Shown: in pieces, positions 1 through 6,435 of the stretch
How positions within the stretch are numbered: the first letter of the stretch is position 1
Layout: each line of letters begins with the position of its first letter
From: Parafrigoribacterium_A sp035571875
GTDB lineage: Bacteria > Actinomycetota > Actinomycetes > Actinomycetales > Microbacteriaceae
Length of the DNA: 13,072 bases
Reading direction: 5' to 3'
NCBI GenBank assembly: GCA_035571875.1
Contig: DATNBR010000008.1
Span: 1-13,072 of the forward strand
The notes under the pieces: model-generated
Told to the model about the DNA's origin: nothing
Seen by the model: the letters and a program-made list of their open reading frames with translations, nothing else
Database searches by the model: none
Program-made: the position numbers and the translations under genes

Positions 1-292
1 AATATAAGTGCCAATTCAAAGCGCACTGACTTCGCTCTTGCTGCCTAAGCAAAAGCACTAAATGAAGTCCGTCAGTCCGGGAATGCTCTCTACCCGGGTT
101 CTGGCGTTATCTAGAGAGATTGCTTCGTAGTTACGCCCGAGGGCTGCGAGGGACTTTCACCAGGGCTGGGCTCGTCGGATTGGATGCCAGTGGCAAATTC
201 CGGAGCCGAGTAGAACGCTTTCACTGGCTACACCCGTAGAAGGCACACGACCACAGCAGTGGACGGGGGTTCAATTCCCCCCATCTCCACCC
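1..292 (+). ncRNA. ssrA: Transfer-messenger RNA (tmRNA), 5' end outside window
   Basis: tmRNA rescues ribosomes stalled on broken mRNAs by acting as a tRNA and then as a short message for a degradation tag. The window begins just before the tag frame (10-48), which encodes ANSKRTDFALAA and a TAA stop; the ALAA end is the usual protease signal. Downstream is an H-type pseudoknot: CCGGG 77-81 pairs with CCCGG 93-97, and CTCTCTA 86-92 pairs with TAGAGAG 112-118. The 3' end is tRNA-like: a T-arm with GGGGG-TTCAATT-CCCCC near 265-281, then the acceptor strand CATCTCC and discriminator A289. Positions 290-292 read CCC, so the terminal CCA appears not to be fully encoded and would be completed by nucleotidyltransferase. 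The 5' tRNA-like half and pseudoknot 1 lie off the left edge. SmpB, its protein partner, is not in the window. Confidence 0.96.
10..48 (+). other. tmRNA tag-peptide reading frame
   Basis: Thirteen codons from GCC (10-12) to TAA (46-48) read A-N-S-K-R-T-D-F-A-L-A-A-stop. This is the proteolysis tag added to stalled nascent chains. The resume codon is inferred to be GCC, preceded by AATATAAGT. The C-terminal ALAA is the part recognised by ClpXP-type proteases. It is not an independent gene, because translation enters here only by trans-translation. Confidence 0.93.
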
Positions 293-299
293 TTGGTCA

Positions 300-1631
300 C
301 TACCGCGCGCTGCCCCTGAGTGCGTCTTCGAGTTGTCGAGTGTCTGGTGCTCCCGCGCCGAGCACCGATTCGCCCAGCACCGACTCCGTGTGAGCGGATT
401 CCGGTTCCGCGAGGTCGGTCGGAGTTGCCTTGCCGAGTCGAGCCGCGACGAGAGCGACCAGCGCAGACACTCGCCGTCCGGTGCGCGAGGCGAGCTCAAT
501 CGACGGCTTCTCGACGAGCGAGTACATCATCAGCGTGAGCACGAGCGTGGTCGCGAGCGAAAGCACCGCGCCGATCCACCAGGGCGACCCCACGAACAAG
601 AGGCCAAAGCACACAACCACGGGGGAGTGAACGAGGTAGAGGCTGAAGCTGATCTTTCCGAGCCAGGCGAGCCCCCGGCTCTCGAAGATTCGACTTGCCG
701 CCGGACAGAACGCGACGGTCGCGACCATGATGGCCGCGCCGGGCACCCGTAGGGCGAGTGCGGCATCCGCGGTCGGCCCGCTGAGAAGTGGGCGCAGCAT
801 CCAGTAGCTGGTGGATAGCGCCGGGCCCGCTATCACGAGCCCGATCCAGATCGCGGTGAGCCGCTTGGTGTGGGTGGCTCGAGCGACAGCGCCGTGAATG
901 CGGTGGGCGTTCACACCGAGCAGGGCGCCGAGCGCAAATGCGGGCAGGTACATCGCCGCGGTCTCGTGATGGATGTATCCGACGAGGCTCGCGCCGCAGA
1001 AGAAGAGACCCCACAGCACGGGAGCGCGCCGACTCCACAGGGCGATGACGACCGCGAGTGGCAGCAGCAGCGAGAACCAGAGTTCCCAGGTGAGCGACCA
1101 CAGCGGCGGGTTGACCGATGGACGCTGCGGATCCGCGATGAGCAGCGTCTCGGTCACGAGATTCGACAGGCTGATGTTCGGGTGCGCCTGGCGAGTGAGC
1201 CAGGAACCCGCGCCACCGACGGTCGGGTGCGGCGGCACGGCGATCACGATGTACGCGAGCACCATAGAGGCGACGACCGGGATGCCGAGGCGCACGATGC
1301 GACGAGGATAGTACGCGGCCCAGTCGTAGCGCGCGGTCGCGTCGCCGTTGTCTTCTCGCTTGGCACGGCTCAGTGGCGACAGCGTGAGCACAAACCCGCT
1401 CAGCACGAAGAAGACGAGCACGAACTCAGGCCCGGCGACCAGTGTCTTGGCGGGGCCGCCCACGAACCACCAGGCAAGCGAGAAGGGGGCCAGGTTGCTC
1501 GAAGAATCGTAGGCATTCGAGATGGCGGGGATGGTCATCGACAGGTGATGAGCGAGGACGATCACCGCGGCCAGTCCCCGCAACCCGTCAAGGGAGCGAA
1601 GTCGAAGTGCGTGTTTGGGGGCGTCCGTCAT
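300..1631 (-). CDS. Acyltransferase 3 family membrane protein (OafA/YrhL-like)
   Basis: This 443-residue multi-pass membrane protein belongs to the acyltransferase 3 family, whose members move acetyl or other acyl groups onto exported sugars, lipids or peptidoglycan-linked glycans. Family hallmarks are visible in order: LDGLRGLAAVIVLAHH (14-29) with the His pair expected at the active site, FFVLSGFVL (74-82), YYPRRIVRL (107-115), PPLWSLTWELWF (175-186), FSLYLVHSP (329-337) and VEKP (373-376). Membrane segments fill most of residues 14-375. A hydrophilic tail of about 60 residues follows and contains a small tandem copy, ESVLGESVLG (416-425). The ATG at 1631 is used because the family motif starts 13 residues in. 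The substrate cannot be read from the sequence, and no glycan-synthesis genes flank it. Its stop codon lies about 8 bases from the tmRNA 3' end on the opposite strand, with no terminator visible between. Confidence 0.93.
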   Translation of the reverse strand: MTDAPKHALRLRSLDGLRGLAAVIVLAHHLSMTIPAISNAYDSSSNLAPFSLAWWFVGGPAKTLVAGPEFVLVFFVLSGFVLTLSPLSRAKREDNGDATARYDWAAYYPRRIVRLGIPVVASMVLAYIVIAVPPHPTVGGAGSWLTRQAHPNISLSNLVTETLLIADPQRPSVNPPLWSLTWELWFSLLLPLAVVIALWSRRAPVLWGLFFCGASLVGYIHHETAAMYLPAFALGALLGVNAHRIHGAVARATHTKRLTAIWIGLVIAGPALSTSYWMLRPLLSGPTADAALALRVPGAAIMVATVAFCPAASRIFESRGLAWLGKISFSLYLVHSPVVVCFGLLFVGSPWWIGAVLSLATTLVLTLMMYSLVEKPSIELASRTGRRVSALVALVAARLGKATPTDLAEPESAHTESVLGESVLGAGAPDTRQLEDALRGSAR

Positions 1632-1720
1632 CGCATTCCACCGTAGGTACGAAACCTCCGAATCATCCGATTGCGCGGATTTACTAAGCTTCCACTCAGG
1701 TCACTCCGGTCGTCGCGGCA

Positions 1721-2263
1721 TCACTCTCTTTCGTCTGATAGCGAGGCGATCCAGCCGCGCATCGCCTCGAGGAGCGACTCCTCCGATGCGCCCTCGAACG
1801 CGCTCAGCCTGAGGAAGTGCCGGGCGATGGTGATCCCGAGGATGCCGCTCACCGTCATGAGGGCGCGCAGTCGCGCATCCTCGCCATCGAGCGATCGCTC
1901 GAGGTTGTCGACGCGCTCGTCGAGGTAGGTGCGCATCGAGTCCGCAGCCTCCGGCACGGTGAGCATCGAGCGCACGAGCGCCCGCATCTCGGGAGGCAAG
2001 TCGCCGAGCCTCGTGGCCAGAACCTCCGCCAGGTGTTCCGCCGCCGAATCGCCATCGTTGCTCGGCAGCTGCACGGCGGAGCCGAAGAGCGCAGCCTTCG
2101 AGCCGTAGTGCTGCATCACGAGCGAGGGGTCGACGCCAGCCGCACTCGCTATGCCGCGAATCGTCGCGCCCTCGAAACCATTGGTCGCGAAGGCTTCGCG
2201 AGCGGCTTCGAGGATGCGCTGGGCCGTTCGTGCACGCTGGGCGTCTCTCGAGGTTTCGACCAT
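1721..2263 (-). CDS. TetR family transcriptional regulator
   Basis: This 180-residue protein has an N-terminal helix-turn-helix typical of TetR repressors: RILEAAREAFATNGFEGATI followed by RGIASAAGVDPSLVMQHYG and SKAALF, about residues 16-60. The C-terminal two thirds is a helical ligand-binding and dimerisation domain of the divergent kind expected in this family, so no ligand can be named. The ATG at 2263 has GTGAGG just upstream on its strand. The gene is divergent from an amidohydrolase-family enzyme across 88 bases that hold a near-perfect palindrome. The most economical reading is that this regulator represses both itself and the enzyme gene, with release by the enzyme's substrate or a related compound. 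That regulatory link is inferred from arrangement only. Confidence 0.93.
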   Translation of the reverse strand: MVETSRDAQRARTAQRILEAAREAFATNGFEGATIRGIASAAGVDPSLVMQHYGSKAALFGSAVQLPSNDGDSAAEHLAEVLATRLGDLPPEMRALVRSMLTVPEAADSMRTYLDERVDNLERSLDGEDARLRALMTVSGILGITIARHFLRLSAFEGASEESLLEAMRGWIASLSDERE

Positions 2264-2280
2264 TGCCTCACTCTACAAGC

Positions 2281-2324
2281 GTTGAGCGAATAGTGCTATC
2301 GTGAACGCTCAACAACGTTGAGTG
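2281..2324. promoter_or_regulatory. Putative TetR operator region between divergent genes
   Basis: Three copies of GTTGAG lie in the 88-base gap: forward at 2281-2286, reverse at 2308-2313 and forward at 2317-2322. The last two form CGCTCAACAACGTTGAGTG (2306-2324), two 8-base arms with one mismatch around a 3-base centre, a typical TetR operator size. The first and second (GTTGAGCG 2281-2288 and CGCTCAAC 2306-2313) form a wider perfect pair with 17 bases between. An extended -10 like TGCTATCGT (2294-2302) lies between the sites and could serve the forward gene, but no good -35 is seen. Binding here would block that promoter and the start of the repressor gene. Confidence 0.68.
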
Positions 2325-2351
2325 AAATGTCACTCGGAATCGGAGGGCACC

Positions 2352-3338
2352 GTGGCGCTGATCGCGATCGAAGAGCATTGGAACCTGCCCGAGTTGACTG
2401 CCGCAGTGAAGCGCCTACCACCAGACCGCGGCGACGACAGCCTCGTCTTCGACGAGATGGGCGACAATCTCGAACTGTTGAACGACATCGGCGATGAGAG
2501 GATCGCGGTGATGGATGCGCAGGGCGTCGATCTGCAGGTGCTCTCCCTCGCGCCTCCCGGAACGCAACCGCTCGACCCCGCCGACGCCGTGGCACTCAGC
2601 CGGCGCGCCAATGATGCGGCCGCGGAGACGGTGCGCCGCCATCCGTCTCGCCTTCGCGCCTTGTCGACCCTGCCGACGCCCGATCCCGCCGCGGCCGTGG
2701 CCGAGCTCGAGCGGGCTGCCGGCCTCGGCTTCGTGGGGGTCATGCTCTACGGGCGCAGCGGTGACATTCCGCTCGATGATCCGCGCTACGACGACCTGTT
2801 CGCCGCCGCGGCCATGCTCGGGCAGCCGATCTTCATTCACCCGCAGATTCCGTCCCGCACGATCCGCGAGGCGGCCTACAGCGGCCTCACTCCGACGACC
2901 GAGCTCGCCCTATCGACCTTTGGCTGGGGCTGGCACCTCGAGGCCGCCCTCGCGGCTCTGCGGCTCATCGTCAGCGGCACCTTCGACCGTCACCCGGGCC
3001 TTCAGCTCATTCTCGGCCACTGGGGCGAACTGCTGCCGTTCTGGAGCGACCGCACCGACGGCCTCTCCCGCGTCGCGAAGCTTGAGCGGAAGGTCTCGGA
3101 GTACATCCGTTCGAACGTCTTCATCACAAGCTCCGGCATGCTGAACCCGACGCTGCTTCGCCACACGCTCGAGGTCACCACGCCCGAAAGGCTGCTGTTC
3201 TCGACCGACTACCCGTTCCAACGACCGAGCGAGGCCGAGATCGCACAGTTCCTGGGCGAGTTCGACGGTGTCGATCGAGAGAGGTTCGCAGAGGCGAACG
3301 CGCGGGCGCTCTTCCGCATCGAAGGACCGATCGGTTGA
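2352..3338 (+). CDS. Amidohydrolase_2 family metalloenzyme, resorcylate-decarboxylase-like
   Basis: This is a 328-residue TIM-barrel metalloenzyme of the amidohydrolase_2 family, closest in its motif pattern to gamma-resorcylate/2,3-dihydroxybenzoate decarboxylases (non-oxidative aromatic acid decarboxylation). Expected metal ligands are visible: EEH at 7-9, H163 in FIHP, H223 in LGHWGE and D286 in STDYP. Other family blocks are RRANDAAAE (84-92), GFVGVMLYG (126-134) and NARALFRI (316-323). Its length matches the roughly 325-residue decarboxylases. The GTG at 2352 is preferred because GGAGGG (2342-2347) sits at proper distance and the conserved IAIEEH block follows at once; an upstream GTG at 2322 would fall inside the operator palindrome. 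It is divergent from the TetR gene and is probably controlled by it. A hydrolase acting on a lactone or acid is an alternative, so the substrate is unproven. Confidence 0.88.
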   Translation: MALIAIEEHWNLPELTAAVKRLPPDRGDDSLVFDEMGDNLELLNDIGDERIAVMDAQGVDLQVLSLAPPGTQPLDPADAVALSRRANDAAAETVRRHPSRLRALSTLPTPDPAAAVAELERAAGLGFVGVMLYGRSGDIPLDDPRYDDLFAAAAMLGQPIFIHPQIPSRTIREAAYSGLTPTTELALSTFGWGWHLEAALAALRLIVSGTFDRHPGLQLILGHWGELLPFWSDRTDGLSRVAKLERKVSEYIRSNVFITSSGMLNPTLLRHTLEVTTPERLLFSTDYPFQRPSEAEIAQFLGEFDGVDRERFAEANARALFRIEGPIG

Positions 3339-3350
3339 ACCGGCCGCTAC

Positions 3351-4382
3351 CTACGGAAGTTCGATGACGGTCATTCCCGGATGCGCGTGCGCGTCCATCG
3401 AGGCGAGCGCCGCCGGTGCTTCCTCGAGGCCGATCGTGCGGCCCACGAGCAGCGCGGGGTCGATCGCGCCGCTCGCGATGCGCTCCAGCATGGCGGGATA
3501 GTCGTGAGCGGCCATGCCGTGGCTGCCCAGGATCTCGAGCTCGCGCGCGATCACGAGGTCCATGGGCACGCCCGCGATCGCATTGCCACCCGTCATGAGC
3601 CCGACCTGCACGTGGCGCCCGCGCTTGCGGAGGCTGCGAATCGAGTTCTCGCACGTCGCCCTGCTGCCATAGGCGTCGAGGGAGAGCTGGGCACCGCCAC
3701 CCGTCAGTTCGTGGACCACGGATGCGACGTCGCCGTCGCCGCGCACGGCGACAGCTCCCAGCCCTTCCGCGAGTGTCAGAGCGTCTGGTGACAGGTCGAC
3801 GCCGATCACTTTTGCCCCGGCGGCGACGGCGATCATGATGGCCGAGAGGCCGACCCCGCCGCAGCCGTGCACGGCGACCCATTCGCCGGGCTGCAGCCGA
3901 CCCTGGCTCATGACAGCACGGTAGGCGGTGGCGAAGCGGCAGCCGAGGGCCGCGGCAGCAACGAAGCCGAGGGTCTCCGGAAGGGCCACGAGGTTGGTGT
4001 CTGCCTCGGCGATGCCGACGAACTCCGCGAACGAGCCCCAGTGGCTGAAGCCGGGCTGCTCCTGGCGGTCGCAGACCTGCTGGTCACCGTTCTTGCACTG
4101 CTCGCACCGGCCACAGGCGCAGACGAACGGCACCGTGACGCGATCTCCCGGCCGCCAGCCGGTGACCTCCACGCCGACCGACTCGATCACACCAGCGAAC
4201 TCGTGGCCCGGAACGTGCGGCAGCCGGATGCCGTCGTCGTGTCCCCTCCAGCCGTGCCAGTCACTTCGGCACAGGCCGGTGGCCCGCACCCGAATGACGG
4301 CCCCGCGTGGCCCGGGCGTGGGAGCGGGCACCTCGGTGAGTTGCGGCGCGGTGCCGAACTCGTGGAACAGAACGGCGCGCAT
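3351..4382 (-). CDS. Zinc-dependent alcohol dehydrogenase (MDR superfamily)
   Basis: This 343-residue enzyme should interconvert an alcohol and an aldehyde or ketone using NAD(P). It carries the catalytic zinc set C38, H60-E61 (GHEFAG) and C149, and a four-cysteine structural zinc lobe (C90, C93, C96, C104). The Rossmann motif GCGGVGLS is at 173-180, and D196 at the end of the next strand (VIGVD) suggests preference for NAD. Length and domain order are normal for the family. The frame stays open further upstream, but the family N-terminus begins MRAVLFHEFG, fixing the start at 4382. That start lies 5 bases past the stop of the EXPERA-domain gene, so the two are almost certainly co-transcribed and perhaps translationally coupled. 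The 3' end converges on the amidohydrolase with a 12-base gap. The substrate is unknown. Confidence 0.93.
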   Translation of the reverse strand: MRAVLFHEFGTAPQLTEVPAPTPGPRGAVIRVRATGLCRSDWHGWRGHDDGIRLPHVPGHEFAGVIESVGVEVTGWRPGDRVTVPFVCACGRCEQCKNGDQQVCDRQEQPGFSHWGSFAEFVGIAEADTNLVALPETLGFVAAAALGCRFATAYRAVMSQGRLQPGEWVAVHGCGGVGLSAIMIAVAAGAKVIGVDLSPDALTLAEGLGAVAVRGDGDVASVVHELTGGGAQLSLDAYGSRATCENSIRSLRKRGRHVQVGLMTGGNAIAGVPMDLVIARELEILGSHGMAAHDYPAMLERIASGAIDPALLVGRTIGLEEAPAALASMDAHAHPGMTVIELP

Positions 4383-4387
4383 CCGGT

Positions 4388-4882
4388 TCAGAACTTTCTC
4401 GTGAACGGCTCCGGCTTGCGCATGCGGATCAGCAGCAGCAGCGGCACGAGCACGTACGGTCCGTTGTAGAGCAGGAAGACGAGGGGGTTCGGCGTGCGCT
4501 CGGCGGCGCTGCCGAAGAACTCGACACCGAAGATCGGAATGGCCGTGAGGCTGATGATCATCGTCGCGTAGATCACCGAGTACAACTGGATCCAGTTCCA
4601 GCGCTTCACGAGCGCCAGGATGAGCAGCACGTAGAACGGCAGGTAGACGAAGGCGGAGGTTCCGCTGATGAACCTGAGCCAGACCGGGTGCGACTGGTAC
4701 AGCGGGTCGAAGTTCGACGAGTACGTGTAGTTCCACTGCACCAGGATGTTGTGCGAATTCGCCACCTGGTCGAGCCCGAGTCCCTCGACCGAGTCACTGA
4801 TGATGCAGGTGACGATGAAAATCGAGAAGATGCAGACGAAGAAGATGTCGATCGGTCGCTGGCGCAGCGGGAGAGAGGTCAC
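4388..4882 (-). CDS. EXPERA-domain membrane protein (TMEM97/emopamil-binding-like)
   Basis: This 164-residue protein has four predicted membrane helices (about 12-30, 72-92, 97-117 and 132-152) and matches the EXPERA fold shared by sterol isomerase EBP, TM6SF and the sigma-2 receptor TMEM97. The pattern is strikingly like TMEM97: an Asp after helix 1 (D30), a loop with W50 and then FDPL (58-61), HPVW (65-68), YLPFY (80-84), KRWNWIQ and the last-helix block YNGPYVLVPLLLLI. From memory, D30 and D59 align with human D29 and D56, the residues tied to ligand binding, while human E73 aligns with S76. EBP enzymes shift sterol double bonds; bacterial relatives have no settled role. The start is GTG at 4882, with a weak upstream TAGG. 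It is followed at 5 bases by an alcohol dehydrogenase, suggesting a shared hydrophobic substrate, which is inference. Confidence 0.82.
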   Translation of the reverse strand: MTSLPLRQRPIDIFFVCIFSIFIVTCIISDSVEGLGLDQVANSHNILVQWNYTYSSNFDPLYQSHPVWLRFISGTSAFVYLPFYVLLILALVKRWNWIQLYSVIYATMIISLTAIPIFGVEFFGSAAERTPNPLVFLLYNGPYVLVPLLLLIRMRKPEPFTRKF

Positions 4883-4953
4883 GGCCTACATGTTAGCGAG
4901 CCGTGACGCGGCACCGCGTGTGATTCGCGCGCGAAATCGACCGAGGCGAGCGA

Positions 4954-5325
4954 TCAGTTGAAGATTCGGATGCTGTCGCCGATCTTGAAAATCGGCGTGA
5001 GCAGCGCGAGGAACGGCCCGAGGATGCGCAGGAGGTAGACCAGCGCGGTCACGTGCAGCAGGTCGCCGACGAGGAAGAGCACGACGGCGATCGCCGCGAG
5101 CACGGCCGCCGACCGCAGCGCAGAGACGGTTGTGAGGAACAGGGCGGCGAAGCCGAGCGACGCCGCGACGATTCCGACGTCGACGATGAACGCGCCGAGG
5201 CGCGGGTTGGTGGCGAGGTGGGAGAGGCTCCAGGCCACAATGGCCACGACCCAGAGCAGGAGGAAGAGGCCTCCCGCGGCTGGCTTCGAAAGGTCACGCT
5301 TGTAGGTGGTCGCCTGGCTGCTCAT
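4954..5325 (-). CDS. Small four-helix membrane protein, function unknown
   Basis: This 123-residue hydrophobic protein has about four membrane segments: 18-36, 44-65, 70-90 and 92-112. A short polar, basic N-terminus (TTYKRDLSK) precedes the first helix. No catalytic motif, cysteine or conserved signature is recognised. The ATG at 5325 has AGGA seven bases upstream on its strand. It lies 71 bases upstream of the EXPERA-domain gene in the same direction and may head that transcription unit; no terminator is seen in the gap. Base composition and codon choice look like the neighbours, which argues that it is a genuine native gene, although its function cannot be assigned. Confidence 0.8.
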   Translation of the reverse strand: MSSQATTYKRDLSKPAAGGLFLLLWVVAIVAWSLSHLATNPRLGAFIVDVGIVAASLGFAALFLTTVSALRSAAVLAAIAVVLFLVGDLLHVTALVYLLRILGPFLALLTPIFKIGDSIRIFN

Positions 5326-5442
5326 GAGGAAATCCTAGCGCCAGCGCGGGGGAGGGGTGCGCAACGCAGGGCTACCTCGTGCCTATCCCGAGCCAATAAA
5401 AAGGAGTACGATCCAGTTTAATGTTGTCCGTCGAGGGAGAGG

Positions 5443-6426
5443 ATGCCGATGTCGAACGATGAGGCGCATCGCGCTCGAGCTGTGCGGCCAGTCTCGATCG
5501 TCGCGAGCGGCACGGACTCGCTGCTCGACTCCCTGCCGGTCGCGAGCGGGCGTGCCCGCACCCGCCAGCTGCTGAAGGCCAAGGGCGTTCGCGTGCTGAG
5601 GCTGTCGTTCGACGCCGGGCAGGTGCTCGGGGACCGCATCGAGAGTGCGGCCATGCTCGTCCAGACCCTTCGCGGCAGAGTCACCCTGAGCGTCGCCGGC
5701 GAAGACATCGACATGCCCGCGGGTGCAATCGTGCACCTCGAGCGCGAGCTACCGCACTCCTTCGCGGCGGTCGAGGCGTCACACCTCATGATCACCCTGC
5801 TCGGGCCGAGGCTCGCTCGACCTCGCGCGACGAGCCATGCTCCCGAGCTATCCCATCCGATGCTGGCCGTGGGCTCGAATGGGCGGCGAAGCGTCGCGGG
5901 TGGCGAGCACGTAGCGCAGAGCGAGTGGGCGGCACGCAACCTCGTGCTGGCGGCCTCCGGTGCGAATGCCGTGGCGCTGGATGCGATCACACGTCGCCAC
6001 GGGGAGCTGTTGGGTCAGCTCGCAGCCAGGACCGCTCGGCTGCTCGATCTGCTTGCGGCGGAAACCGCTGCGGACTCCGCCCGGCACGACCTTGTCGCTT
6101 GGGCCCACGAGGCGCTCCTGCCTCAGCTCGAACTCGAGGCCGAGGTGCTGTACCCGCTCGTCCCATTCCGTACACGGGCGCTCGTCGCCACGCTTCGCCA
6201 GCAGCTCGACGGCGTCATCGCGGCGGTGGAGCGGCTCGCGACGCAGCACGGCTCGGTCGCGTTCGACGTGGCTGCATCCGCGGTAGCCCTTCGCGTGAGC
6301 GTCGGACGGCACCTGACCGTCGAGGCGGAGCAGTTGTTGCCGACCCTCGCTATCGCGGCGGGGGAGCCGTTGGCGCTTCTATGGCGCCGCATGGACGAGT
6401 CGATCGCCGTGCCGCTCGGGGCCTAG
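5443..6426 (+). CDS. Cupin plus hemerythrin-like (HHE) domain fusion protein
   Basis: This 327-residue soluble protein has two parts. Residues about 50-120 look like a small cupin barrel (LVQTLRGRVTLSVAGEDIDM, PAGAIVHLERELPHSF). Residues about 180-305 look like a four-helix hemerythrin/HHE bundle (RRHGELL; PQLELEAEVLYPLVP; RHLTVEAEQLLPTL). Canonical HHE domains bind two irons with five His and two acidic residues. H186, E232, H290 and E294 are in place, but Q228 and L255 stand where His is usual. The cupin also lacks the usual first HxH pair (GDRIES instead), keeping only H105. Metal binding is therefore doubtful or altered. Starts at 5443 and 5449 are both served by the purine run 5433-5442; 5449 has slightly better spacing for GAGAGG. 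It stands alone between reverse-strand units and converges on hisN with a 9-base gap. A sensory or redox-related role is possible but unproven. Confidence 0.8.
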   Translation: MPMSNDEAHRARAVRPVSIVASGTDSLLDSLPVASGRARTRQLLKAKGVRVLRLSFDAGQVLGDRIESAAMLVQTLRGRVTLSVAGEDIDMPAGAIVHLERELPHSFAAVEASHLMITLLGPRLARPRATSHAPELSHPMLAVGSNGRRSVAGGEHVAQSEWAARNLVLAASGANAVALDAITRRHGELLGQLAARTARLLDLLAAETAADSARHDLVAWAHEALLPQLELEAEVLYPLVPFRTRALVATLRQQLDGVIAAVERLATQHGSVAFDVAASAVALRVSVGRHLTVEAEQLLPTLAIAAGEPLALLWRRMDESIAVPLGA

Positions 6427-6435
6427 GAGGGCCTG

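Noticed and set aside
221..499. Reverse-strand open frame of 92 codons containing WRWGELNPRP
   Set aside because: It is an antisense reading of the tmRNA 3' end, and the rest overlaps the acyltransferase C-terminus. The GELNPRP string is a familiar artefact of translating T-arm regions.
870..1646. Long forward open frame opposite the acyltransferase
   Set aside because: It is a high-GC shadow with Arg/Asp/His-rich composition and no recognisable motif, while the reverse frame has clear acyltransferase 3 signatures.
1665..1680. Inverted repeat ATCCG-N6-CGGAT upstream of the acyltransferase
   Set aside because: Five-base arms are expected by chance in such GC-rich DNA and no promoter elements could be placed around it.
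2322..2351. Ten-residue N-terminal extension of the amidohydrolase from GTG 2322
   Set aside because: It starts inside the operator palindrome and lacks a ribosome site, whereas GTG 2352 has GGAGGG at the right distance and directly precedes the conserved block.
4383..4736. Upstream extension of the alcohol dehydrogenase frame
   Set aside because: It overlaps the EXPERA-domain gene in another frame, and the family N-terminus begins at the ATG at 4382.
5421..5462. 13-codon frame (MLSVEGEDADVER) overlapping the cupin-hemerythrin start
   Set aside because: The nearest ribosome-like site (AAGGAG 5401-5406) is 14 bases away and the peptide has no leader-like features such as runs of one amino acid.
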